Positions 36,701 to 45,677 of a stretch of DNA of 45,677 nt are shown here, one piece after another; within the stretch, counting starts at the first letter, position 1, and every line of letters begins with the position of its first letter. Below the pieces are notes generated by a model. The model was not told the origin of the DNA, did no database searches, and was given only the letters and a program-made list of their open reading frames with translations. This DNA is from Dinochytrium kinnereticum (lineage: Eukaryota; Chytridiomycota; Chytridiomycetes; Chytridiales; Chytridiaceae). The stretch covers positions 1-45,677 of the forward strand of contig JADGJT010000144.1 in the NCBI GenBank assembly GCA_027604005.1, given 5' to 3'. A program made the position numbers and the translations under genes.

Positions 36701-37139
36701 CCTTGGAGCTCTGAAGATTCACATGAGGTTGCATACTGGGGAGAAACCGTTCGCTTGTAAGCAGGAGGGTTGTGATAAGAGGTTTGCTGAGAGTAGCAAT
36801 TTGACGAAACATGTGGGTTGGCTCTACTTCCGCTTCTTATATACTTTTGTCTTTCCTCTCTTTTTTTTTTTCTTTCTCCCTCGTTCCGTTCTTTTCTTTT
36901 TGGTCGATTTCCACCTTAACCTCTCTCCTTTTTTTTTCCCCCATTCTGGCCAAATGTTTACCCTCCCCCTTTTTTTTTCTCCACCCTAGCTTCGTGTCCA
37001 CACGGGTGAGAAGCCCTTCCAGTGCGTCGTGGCCCTCTGCGGAAAGAAGTTTGCTAGACCTGATCAAGTTTCTAGACACGCAAAGACGCATCTTAAGAAG
37101 CAGGCTGGTAGTGAAAGTTCAGGGGCCTCTACACAATAG
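33767..37139 (+). CDS. C2H2 zinc-finger transcription factor with eight fingers (GLI/ZIC-like arrangement)
   Basis: Five exons, 33767-36080, 36211-36366, 36483-36566, 36643-36812 and 36990-37139, give 957 residues. The first 600 or so are disordered, with a poly-His tract and several poly-Pro tracts near residues 30-65 and 125-140. Eight C2H2 fingers follow. Three have long CxxxxC spacing (CRWSTC, CHWAEC, CLWRGC). Then come [34 protein letters not shown] and [10 protein letters not shown]. The last four are joined by classic linkers ([36 protein letters not shown]). The CxWxxC fingers followed by TGEKP-linked fingers resemble GLI/ZIC and fungal Rim101/PacC-type factors. It should be a nuclear DNA-binding regulator. 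Targets are unknown. Introns fall inside linkers, as if fingers were exon units. Confidence 0.88.
33829..33960 (+). repeat. Poly-His and poly-Pro coding repeats
   Basis: Runs of CAC/CAT, then CCT/CCA triplets, encode a His tract and a tract of about 14 Pro in the N-terminal part of the C2H2 factor. They are typical triplet-slippage low complexity. Confidence 0.85.
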
Positions 37140-37638
37140 TTGTGGATGTGATCTATGGAGTTGATTTCTTTTTGACGATACACTTTATTTGGGGTCTCTA
37201 ATTTGTGATAGACGGGTTCCTTAAGAGCGTCCTGGTTATTGCCGCCGCATTTCTTTGCGGTTGAGGAGGAGGTCGTTGATCTTTGCTTCTTCCTTTCTTT
37301 TTTTTTCTTTTGCCATTCTTCATTTTCGTTGTTTTTCCTTTTTTGGGAGATTGTTCATCCTACTTGAACCTTGCTCCATGGTCCTTACACGTTTTTCTTT
37401 TTTTCATTCAGCCTCCCTCTGGCAAGTGGGGGGTTTGACGCATACATACACATTCCCTTGCGCTCATGTCTCATATGATGCGCCATAATCCAAGTCATAT
37501 TCTTCACTCGAGTTTTCTTCTTGACGTGACAGGGTTGCGAAAGCTTCCTGCTTCCAACACCACAAAACATCTGTGCCTTTCCAGACTCGACACGAGAAAC
37601 CTTGGACTTTTTGTTGCACATCGTAAAGTCCAGCAAAA
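37140..37638. other. Intergenic region, no gene seen
   Basis: This holds the 3' end of the C2H2 gene and the promoter of the SF3B4 gene. T-rich runs occur at about 37290-37350 and 37390-37405. Frames on either strand look random. Confidence 0.5.
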
Positions 37639-39116
37639 ATGATGAACATTGGGCGAGGTGGTGAGGACAGAAACCAGGAGGCCACCATCTACGTCGGCAA
37701 CCTCGATGAGCAGCTCACGGAAGCCGTGCTATGGGAGATGATGCTTCAAGCGGGTCCAGTCGGTGAGCTCCCTTTGCTGCTTCATGTCCAACCCACAAAA
37801 AGCTGATAACAACATGCATGGCACACACCCGCAGTCAATGTCCATCTTCCAAAGGACCGCGTGACGATGATGCATCAAGGATACGGTTTCGTTGAATTCA
37901 TGTCGGAGGAGGATGCAGATTATGCGATGAAGGTAATGAGGTGGTTTTCGGGTTCTAGGGGAGAGATCTAAACCCTCTGTTTCTCAAAGGTGATGAACAT
38001 GGTGAAGCTTTACGGCAAACCCATACGAGTGAACAAAGCAACGGCCGACAAGAAAAACTTAGAGATAGGAGCATCTCTCTTCATCGGAAACTTGGACATG
38101 GAATGCGACGAGAAGCTTCTCTACGACACCTTTAATGCGTTTGGAATTCTTGTTCAGACGCCAAAGGTTTGAAAGCCTTGCATCCTCTTTGAGTTTTAAT
38201 GGTTTGCCATGGGGCAATTAGATTGCTAGGGATCCGGATACGGGTATTTCGAAAGGATATGCGTTTATCAGTTACGATAACTTTGATGCTTCGGATGCGG
38301 CTATCGAGGCGATGAATGGGCAGTTTTTGATGAACAAGCCTGTGACAGTGAGTTACGCTTTCAAGAAGGATGGGAAGGGTGAGCGACACGGGTCGGCAGC
38401 AGGTAAGAATGAGAGAGAGAGAGAGAGAGAGAAAAAAAAAGGGTCATAGCTTGAGACCAGTCGTCTAACAGTATACACCTCGCTGTTGTTTTGCTTTTAT
38501 TGTCGCCTCTAGAACGACTCCTCGCTGCTCAAGCCACAAAGAACAATCCCGCTCAACTACCCAATCGACTCTTCGCCGACATCCCCACCCCACAAGGATC
38601 CGCCGCTCCCCCCGTACCCGTGGCAGCAGCGCCTCAGCCTCCCATGGGAATGCCACCAAAAATGCCTGGGATGCCTGGGATGCCTGGAATGCCTGGAATG
38701 CCTCCGATGCCTGGTATGGGAGGAATGCCCGGGATGCCTGGGATGCCTCCAATGCCTGGAATGGGGATGCCCGGGATGCCACCGATGCCTGGAATGGGGA
38801 TGCCGGGGATGCCAGGGATGGGGATGCCTATGCATGGGTATGGTGGACCTGGAATGCCTGGCGGGCCACCTCAAATGCCTTATGGATGTGAGTTCTACTT
38901 TTTTCTATCGGATAATCACATCTGCCTTTTTTGTTTTATGACGCGAGCTCACCTTGGTTGTCGTTCTTTTTTTTGAAGACCCTCCTCAACAAATGAACCC
39001 TTACGGTCAGCCTGGGTAAGAACTCTCTATTTATTTTTATGAAGGCATACTAGGCATACTAATAATAATGTTTCAGTTACCCGCCAGCCTATCAGCAACA
39101 ATGGCAAGGCAGATAA
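37639..39116 (+). CDS. HSH49: Splicing factor 3B subunit 4 (SF3B4/Hsh49)
   Basis: Seven exons (37639-37762, 37835-37932, 37990-38166, 38222-38402, 38513-38887, 38979-39015, 39077-39116) give 343 residues. Two RRM domains stand at about residues 15-90 and 100-180. RNP2/RNP1 read [10 protein letters not shown] and [10 protein letters not shown] in the first, and ASLFIGNLD and [11 protein letters not shown] in the second. The linker [20 protein letters not shown] is diagnostic of this family, as is the downstream [20 protein letters not shown]. The C-terminal third is Pro/Gly/Met repeats. SF3B4 is part of the U2 snRNP SF3b complex and contacts pre-mRNA near the branch point. A second in-frame ATG follows the first directly; the first is used here. 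Confidence 0.96.
38410..38442 (+). repeat. GA microsatellite and A-run in an SF3B4 intron
   Basis: About ten GA dinucleotides followed by a run of A lie inside the fourth intron of the SF3B4 gene (38403-38512). It is simple-sequence DNA. Confidence 0.85.
38655..38870 (+). repeat. Pro-Gly-Met coding repeats in SF3B4
   Basis: Many 9- to 12-bp units of the type ATGCCTGGG encode MPG or MPGMGMPG repeats. The SF3B4 family commonly has a Pro/Gly-rich tail, but this near-perfect MPG periodicity suggests recent slippage expansion. Confidence 0.85.
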
Positions 39117-39229
39117 ACTTATTTATTAATTAAACAACCATCATGCAACAAAATAAAAAAAAAGGAAAAGAGTAGAATTGGCAGAAGAGAAAAGAAAGAA
39201 AAAATAATAATGAGATAATCCAATCCCAC

Positions 39230-42032
39230 TCAAACAAGCGTCCTCTTCGCATTCTTAAGGTCCCCATCCTTACTCCCCGCACCCGAAGACACATTCAACT
39301 GTAACTCCTTATTGATAGCATCCAACCTAGCCCTCCAAACTTGAGTTCCCTGAAGCTGGCCCTCAACCTTCTTAATCTCAGCCTCAACGCTCTCCATCAA
39401 TCCTGCGTTGGATCCGATCCTCTCAAACGTCCAGTCCTCGCCGCTGTCACCTTCGCCAAGCCGAAGAAGGTACTGGTGGTACTTGAAGAGCGTGGGACGG
39501 TGGGAGATGGTCACGATCGTGATGCCGGCTTCCTTGCAGTGGCTGTAGAGGAGGGCTTCAACGTCATTGGAGACGGCAGATGTGGCTTCGTCAAGGATCG
39601 CGAATCTGGGGCGGTGGTAGAAGAGACGGGCGAGCTGATGCAAAAATATATATTTACGAAAGCCACGGTAAGTACCATGTCGATGCATAGAAAAAAAACA
39701 GAAAGAGAAAAGGGCAACAAAATGTATAATCACCTGAACACGCTGCTTCTCTCCACCCGAAAAAACATCCTTCCACTCCTTAACAACATCCCACCCACCC
39801 TCTCGAGCGGGAATATAATCCAAGAAAACCTCCTTCAAAATATGCTCCAAATCCGCATCGGTCTTGCCAGCCGCCTTCATCTGCTCGACAGAGTGAGGGT
39901 AGATCACCTGATCGCGGAGCGTTCCAATGGCGAGGTAAGGACGTTGGGGGATGTAGACCACCTCATTCAGCCCATCCTCGGGACGGAAAACGGATCCGGT
40001 GAAGAGAGGCCAGAGTCCAGACAACAGCCTAACGACGGATGACTTTCCGGAACCGTTGGGGCCGGTGATCATTAGGTGGTCGCCAGAACCGATCTGGAAG
40101 GAAAGGTCTTTTACAAGGACGGTGTCGCCGTTGGGGGTCACAACGGGGACTGCCTCGAATTTGATGCCTGTAAAAGGGAAATCATGATGAGTTAGCGAAA
40201 GGTGTCCAGTTCCAGTCTTAGAGGACAGATATTCTACCTCCGCTTTCGTTCTTGATTAGCTTTCCGTTAACCTTCTCCAAAGAGTAGGTATCAAGGGTGC
40301 CAGTCTTGACGTATTTGTCGTCATGAAGATCCGAGAGGACACGAAGAAGGGTATAGACACGGAAAGTGTATCCAGCAAGTTCGGACAGCTCCTTGTAAGA
40401 GTACATGATACGGCCTCCAGCGTCAGCAAGCGAGATCATAAGCCTTTTCAAAAAACCCCGTTCGTCAATAAAACAATAGCAACACTCATTCTCTCCACCT
40501 TTTGTTTGTAATGAAACCCTGAGTTCGGCTTCCAGTTCTCCTGTCAATCGAGCTAGTAGCAGCAGAAACAGCCTCGGACCCAGCGGCAAGAGCAGCAGCA
40601 GCGTCAGCGGCAACGGCGGCGGGTTCATTAGCGGCAATAAGCGCCTCCTGCCTCTTTGTTCTGCTTCCAGCTAGGTTGGGGAAGAACACAGGAATACTTG
40701 CAATCATGAGACCAACGGCGGACCAACTGTACTTGATGATCATGTCCTCAAACATATTGTAGGCGATACGGATGTTGTAGATTCCTTGAGGAACGAAAAA
40801 TCAGTCAAAATCGCTCCACAACTAAATTCTTCATTGATGAACTCACGATTGATGTGACGGATCAAAGCAAGGTAGGTTCGGTTGAGGATGGACTTCTCAA
40901 GCTCTCCTCCATGGTAGAATGCAATCTCCTCAGCATTGGTAATCAATCGCGAGTGAGCCGTCCTGAAATCTCCTTCAAGCTTGGCTTCTTGCGCGGCAAG
41001 CTTTCCGAACGCTGGGGTGACAGCCCTCATGAGTGAGGCAGTAATCATGTAATTGACAAACAGGGCGAGGGTTCCGGTGAATCCAATGCTTCGAGCAAGC
41101 TGGTAGTTGAAGATGACGAGGTCCAGAAGAGGTTTTCCGACGTTAGAATACAGGGATGCCAGGGCGTTGCAGAAACGGTTGATATCGGTGGTGATAAGCC
41201 TTTGTAATATGAAATGATTAGCTATCTGTAGAAAGTCTGTCCTTCATGCCCACTTACTGGTCAGCACCATCTATTCTGTTGTCCAAGTTGATGGCCTTGT
41301 AGTAGGTTCTGTTCTCCATGTAAAGTTTGTGAACGTACTGAGTAAGCTCGGTTCGGAGGTTGATGGCCAACTTTGACTGAAGGTACTTGATCTGAAGAAA
41401 TCGATGCAGTAAGTTTCCAAAAAGCTACATGAAGGAATTCCAACCATGCTGTTGGTGTATGTGGCTGGAATGGCAATCAAGAACCAGTATCCAAGACTCC
41501 GGAGGAAAGACTTGGGATCCGCTGCAATCTAAAGCGACAGGCAAGGTCAGAACAAAAACTTGTGCATGCAGAAAGGGGCTGGACATACAAGATCGCGAAC
41601 AAGCATTCCATCCAACCGAGCGACAACTACGGAAAGATACGTCCGTAGGATAAGGAATGAAGTGTGCAGCACGAGGATCAAGTTGGTTTTATGCTTCCAG
41701 CTAGGCACGGCCAGGGCCAAGATGTATCGGAACTGCTTAAAGAACTTTCCATCCACCGCCACCTTCACCGACTTCCTATCCACCCTCAAAGGACCCTCAT
41801 CCTCAGGGTCCACCTTCTTTGCAGCAGCAGTAGCCTTCCCCAGCTTTGATCGCAGCGAGACGACATTCTTCTTTGCACGGATGGAGTCGACTGCAATCTT
41901 CGCAGCGACCAGGACGGCGGTGGCAGCGGTTCCAGCGGCGATCTTTGAGGCCCTCCCGCCCACAGCCTTGTTGACGGCAGAGAGCAGCGCGGCGTATGCC
42001 GAGTGTCCGCTTGCGACGGGTGTGATGGTCAT
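39230..42032 (-). CDS. Peroxisomal half ABC transporter, ABCD (ALDP/PXA) family
   Basis: A multi-exon gene from the ATG at 42032 to the stop at 39230, roughly 700-750 residues. The N-terminal part has hydrophobic stretches and [20 protein letters not shown]. The membrane domain carries the ABCD marker [15 protein letters not shown] (EEIAFYGG in the family) and the region [15 protein letters not shown]. The nucleotide-binding domain is complete: Walker [12 protein letters not shown]-loop YIPQRPYLA, signature [10 protein letters not shown] (L to F change), Walker [15 protein letters not shown] and the switch His in TISHRP. These proteins import very-long-chain acyl-CoA into peroxisomes as homo- or heterodimers. 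As a half transporter it needs a partner not seen here. It is convergent with SF3B4 and divergent from the gene at 42242. Confidence 0.92.
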
Positions 42033-42241
42033 CGCAGGAGTCGAGGGCTCACCCAGTCAATCGGCCGTCGTCGTTGAGGGCAGAGCGTGAGAAGATTGGG
42101 TTTTTCCTGTTGGGGTCACAGGATCAGAAATGGGAGATATGACGTAGTATATACCATATACTTTCTACCGCATGGCTTCCATTCATGCATATATACCTTT
42201 CATTGTTTCTGCAGCAAAAGACGCGCACAGACAGACTGAGA

Positions 42242-43374
42242 ATGGAGGACACGACAACGACAACGACGACGGCCGCTGAGGGTGATGACGGTGGCATTGA
42301 GGGCGAGGCCGTGAGGCGTGATGAGAGGAGGGACGAGATGGTCATCGTTGGCAGGAGAGGCTCCTTCATCCCCATTGGCGAATCACTGCGGCAAGCCGCT
42401 GAGAAGGTCAACCAGAGGGCAGTGCGCGACAGGATAAAGCGCTTGGGTGACGACTACAAGGTGAATGTAGGCCTGGCAACAGTCCACGTCATGGAGGGCG
42501 GGTCCGTCCTTGACTTTGGAGATGCCGATGGAATGGGCGGCAACGGGTTTGTGACAGGGGAGTCTAACGACCCGAACGCGATGAAGGATGAGCTCAGGGC
42601 CTCCATCTTCAGGGAGACTGGGCAATCGGCAGGCGGTCAATCAGGCGTGAAGACTGGAATGAATGCGAACCGGCAGACAAGGGCGCAGGTTAAAGAATTC
42701 TCTGCGGAAACGTTCATCAGCGAGAGCATTTCCAAGCTGAACGTGAACAGGATCCTTATCACCAAAAGGAAGGATGAGATTGTGAGGGAGAAGTCAAAGA
42801 AACTAGACTTGAAGGAAAGGGAACGCGTGGTCAATAATATTATGCGTTTGGAGCGCGAAATCTCCGAGATCGTGCTCGAGACGCAGAAGCTCACCATGGA
42901 GCGACAGCCTCTTGCACAGCGATTTGACCAGGTCCGAAAGGAGCACGATGCAGTAAGTCTCTTACCTCACAAGTTCTGAAACAAGACTTCTGACATCATG
43001 GCATCCCCGCCCACCAGGCCCTCCATCTCCTAAACAACCTTCTCAACCTATATGGCAAGCTATCCGCATTCACGTCTCAGATGGAGGATCAGTTCCAACA
43101 AAACCCTACCCACAGCCTAAGAGGTTCTCTTGGTTCCAGGTTGATGATGGGATCGCTGGGATCGCGGCAGATCGTCGGCCCATCCCTCAGCTTCATCTCG
43201 CTCGAGCGCAGCTCCGTTCAAGGCTCAGCGCTGTCAATAGCCTCCAGCGATGGCCATGGATGGCCGAGGAAAAGAAGCACCACCACTGCCACCCTGCTGC
43301 CGTCGAGCAAGAACGCAGGGGCGGCACGGCGGCGGTCAGGTGAAAGGTCAACGCTGAGCATCAGCATCCAATAA
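42242..43374 (+). CDS. Coiled-coil protein of unknown function
   Basis: Not recognised. Two exons, 42242-42952 and 43018-43374, give 355 residues. It opens with a Thr run (MEDTTTTTTTAAEG) and an acidic/basic stretch, then a conserved-looking block VIVGRRGSFIPIGESLRQAA. The centre (about 165-260) is a charged, heptad-like coiled coil: KRKDEIVREKSKKLDLKERE, RLEREISEIVLETQKLTMER, ALHLLNNLLNLYGKLSAF. The C-terminus is Ser/Arg-rich and disordered (GSLGSRLMMGSLGSRQ). There is no signal peptide or membrane span. It is divergent from the ABCD gene, and the next gene starts 35 bp after its stop in the same direction. Confidence 0.75.
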
Positions 43375-43409
43375 TAACTGATTATAAAACGAAATTTGAC
43401 GCACAGAAA

Positions 43410-44390
43410 ATGTCAGTGCTCCGTCACAGGAAGAACAAGGATGCTGTCGCGGCCTCCTCGGAGCAGCTGTCGAGCAGCATCAACCACAAGAACCCTGGCG
43501 CTGCGGTAAGCATCCCAACTGGGGCCATGAAGCCTGAGGCAGGCGCTGACTTGAACGTTTTTTTGGATCGCAGCTGAATCTCGTGAGGTATTGGGCAAAC
43601 ATGGGATCGGCCACAACGGCCAAGATCATCAGTGTTGATGATTCTGGTAGGATCACGCAGTCCAATGGGGCTAATCTGACACTGCTTTGAAGGGGTTGAT
43701 GTTCAATTCACATTGGGCGCCGAGCCAAAGAAGCATGAGGTGCGCATCCAGTTTAAGGCAGCTGTACAAACTCCCGCCGAAGCAAGGGAGAAGGTGGAAT
43801 CAATGGCAGCAGAGGCACGAAAGATCCTTGGAGTGGTTAGTTCCTGTTTTGAGCTTTTTCTGCTTTCTTCCTTCATAGATTCCAACGCGATCTTCTAGGA
43901 GGTCGACACAACCTACACAGCCGTCAGCAGACGAAAGAAGGTCGATTTCCACCTTCCCGACATCACCACTATGGTCTGCATGCTTGCAGTATGGGCTTTT
44001 GTTATATCTCTCAAATTCTTGACCGACGACATGCTCCCTGAGCCATTGATCCTCCTGCGCCAGGCCTTGGGAGACGACAGCATGGGCCGACTGGTCCTCG
44101 TTCTATGCATCATCAACGGGGTCCTGACAGCCCTTTCATTGGCGTTCTGTCTATTTGCGCGAATCCCTTTGGGCGCCACGATCCTCTGGATGCCCACAGT
44201 TTTCTTGTTTGGCATTCCCAGCATGCAGAACTGCATGAAGATTGCGATCAAGCACCTGTTGCCGCGATACCCCGAGTTCTTTGGCATCCCCAAGGGCGTG
44301 CTTCCGGATGACCCTGAGACCATCAAGAAGAACGCAAAGATTGCGGAGATCAAGAAACGGCAGGAGGAGTTGGAGAAGCGAAGGCATTGA
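43410..44390 (+). CDS. DUF2470-like domain plus membrane helices
   Basis: Four exons, 43410-43505, 43574-43646, 43693-43835 and 43899-44390, give 267 residues. The first 110 or so resemble the DUF2470 fold that is related to haem-utilisation domains: LNLVRYWANMGSATTAKIIS, VDDSGVDVQFTLG, HEVRIQFKAAVQTPAEAREK, VESMAAEARKILG. The usual MNxDHxDA start is not well preserved (INHKNPGAAL). Hydrophobic spans follow: MVCMLAVWAFVISLKFL, LVLVLCIINGVLTALSLAFC and GATILWMPTVFLFGIPSM. The tail is a short charged helix (AEIKKRQEELEKRRH). Fungal proteins joining DUF2470 to membrane helices exist as far as I recall, but no role is established. The domain call is tentative; the gene itself is solid. Confidence 0.75.
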
Positions 44391-44476
44391 GATCTCATAA
44401 TGTGTTCATATTGTTATTTATACATCACAAAAGTTGCTCCTTGGAAATTTGTCGGAGACTCGTTGACCTCCCGTCC

Positions 44477-45677
44477 ATGTCTTTGCTGGGCCAAAGACCC
44501 TTCACAAACCTCGTTCCGTCCAGCCATCCCCTTCATAATGCCTCTGTCCTGGAGATGAAGACGCATGTTCAGGAGTCGTTGGAGGGCTCCATGGCATTGC
44601 AGAGACTCAGGAAGGAGATCGTCGCGAGTGGGTGTGCTCAGGAATGGGTGATCCTCGGGGCCTATGTGCTCGTGAAAAGGATGCCGTCGCCTTGGAAGGA
44701 CTCGAACGTTTTGGTGAATGGTATCAAGGAGCTGGATGTTTTTTACTCGGAGAAAGGGATGCTTTGGAACGTCTCTTCTGCAGATTTGGAGTGTTGGGAT
44801 GGGGGGGTATCGCCGGAGACCGATGAGAGTGGTTCCGGGATTCAGGATGAAACTGCTTCAAGCACCTCTTTGACTTTGACGGAGACGTAAGAGCTCACTT
44901 TCTGGTTGTTTTTCTTCATTCTCTTGGCCAAGTTTTGGTTTTCGTTGAAGCCCCCTGTCATCTCTTCTCAAGGGCTGGCGCGACGCCGAAAACGTCGCTG
45001 GAGCTCATCAACTCGGCAAAGACGGAATTCTCGAAAGAAAAGGGAAAATACAAACGAATGATGGACATCCTCCTAGAATACTCGAGCAACAGGTACCTCA
45101 CACACTGAACCACAACCACCAAACACCAAGCTAATCTTTTACTCCTCAAGCCTCCAACCAAAAACAGCCCTCCTATCGTTTTTTCAACTCCTCCATCCCC
45201 ACACCCAACTCCTAACTGACCTAATCCGTTTCATCGACCCAACCCTCCACATCCCCCCAACCCAACCCCAACCGTCTCACCCACACCCGCCCTCAGACCC
45301 AACCCACCTCATCTCCTCCTACAAACAATGGACAGAAACCCCAACCGCAAAACGCATGACCCATCCCCCTCGACAACGTCCACCCCCAATCTCCATCGCA
45401 TCAAACAAACCCCGCAGAGCAACACGAGCCGGCCCCGGATCCGCGTCCGAGTCCAGGCCACATGTCGACGCTTTCTCGGGACCTCTTAGCGCGCCGTTGC
45501 TGGGTGGTGGAGATCAGGAGGTCGGGAAGGGGAGGATTGGGAAAAGTGATGTGAAGGTTTTCGCGCCGACCATTGCGTTCAACACCAGGAAGGCTTTGTC
45601 GCGTCGGGGGGATGATTCGGGGCTTTCGTCGGGGTCTTCGGTTAGGGAGGAGACGCCACCGGAACCGTCGAAGGAGA
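44477..45677 (+). CDS. Protein with possible PAH (Sin3-type) domain, partial at the right edge
   Basis: Three exons are visible, 44477-44886, 44973-45092 and 45151 onward, running off the window with frame kept. The first exon encodes a domain I do not recognise (RLRKEIVASGCAQEWVILGA, VLVNGIKELDVFYSEKG). Across exons 2 and 3, ELINSAKTEFSKEKGKYKRM, then MDILLEYSSN, ALLSFFQLLHPHTQLLTDLI and RFIDP have the four-helix pattern of a paired amphipathic helix domain: A-x-x-F, Y-x-x-M-x-x-IL, F-x-x-L-x-x-H, L-x-x-FI-x-P. The rest is Pro/His-rich, then basic and Ser-rich (KPRRATRAGPGSASESRPH). If correct, it would be a chromatin-linked scaffold. The PAH call is weak, and the C-terminus is missing. Confidence 0.6.

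Noticed and set aside
38557..38874. Minus-strand ORF rich in His and Arg.
   Set aside because: It is the reverse complement of the Met-Pro-Gly repeat in SF3B4.

Overview
The window looks like nuclear DNA of a fungus. Nearly every gene is cut by very short GT-AG introns (mostly 38 to 70 nt), and both strands carry complete eukaryotic housekeeping genes packed tightly together. These include splicing factors, a nucleolar ribosome-biogenesis factor, mitochondrial import and respiratory-chain genes, a peroxisomal ABC transporter and a vacuolar carboxypeptidase. The RGS-LOV photoreceptor is of a type known from fungi. The stand-alone MDH1B-like domain is a family I associate with flagellated organisms, so a zoosporic (chytrid-like) fungus is possible. 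That placement is inference only. Exon structures were assembled by hand from splice signals and reading frame. For most genes the exon lengths were checked to sum to whole codons.

Layout, left to right. 1-5278 (-): a very large disordered Ser/Thr/Lys-rich protein running off the left edge. 5393-5820 (-): RNase P/MRP subunit Rpp14-like. 5905-7226 (+): DEAD-box helicase. 7245-7865 (+): cyclic phosphodiesterase. 7993-9835 (-): membrane protein with an RS-repeat tail. 9890-10855 (+): multi-pass membrane protein. 10863-12849 (-): serine carboxypeptidase Y. 12953-16131 (-): NOL11/Utp8-like. 16214-16943 (+): MDH1B N-terminal-like small protein. 16969-19282 (+): RGS-LOV photoreceptor. 19283-20291: about 1 kb without a clear gene. 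20292-21394 (+): membrane protein with a discoidin-like ectodomain. 21922-24783 (+): tandem ATP-grasp protein. 24902-25971 (+): SDH3/SDHC. 26047-28731 (+): mitochondrial intermediate peptidase. 28792-31438 (+): CDC5L/Cef1. 31527-33392 (-): aldehyde dehydrogenase. 33767-37139 (+): eight-finger C2H2 factor. 37639-39116 (+): SF3B4/Hsh49. 39230-42032 (-): peroxisomal ABCD transporter. 42242-43374 (+): coiled-coil protein. 43410-44390 (+): DUF2470-like membrane protein. 44477 to the edge (+): protein with a possible PAH domain.

Functional themes. RNA metabolism is strongly represented (Rpp14, DEAD-box helicase, cyclic phosphodiesterase, NOL11/Utp8, CDC5L, SF3B4). Mitochondrial functions cluster at 24.9-33.4 kb (SDH3, MIP, an ALDH with a likely targeting sequence). 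The most distinctive locus is 16.2-19.3 kb. There a small MDH1B-like domain gene, which needs a 7-nt microexon, lies 25 bp upstream of a blue-light-sensing RGS protein that should couple light to G-protein signalling.

No tRNA, rRNA, transposon, CRISPR array or viral gene was recognised.
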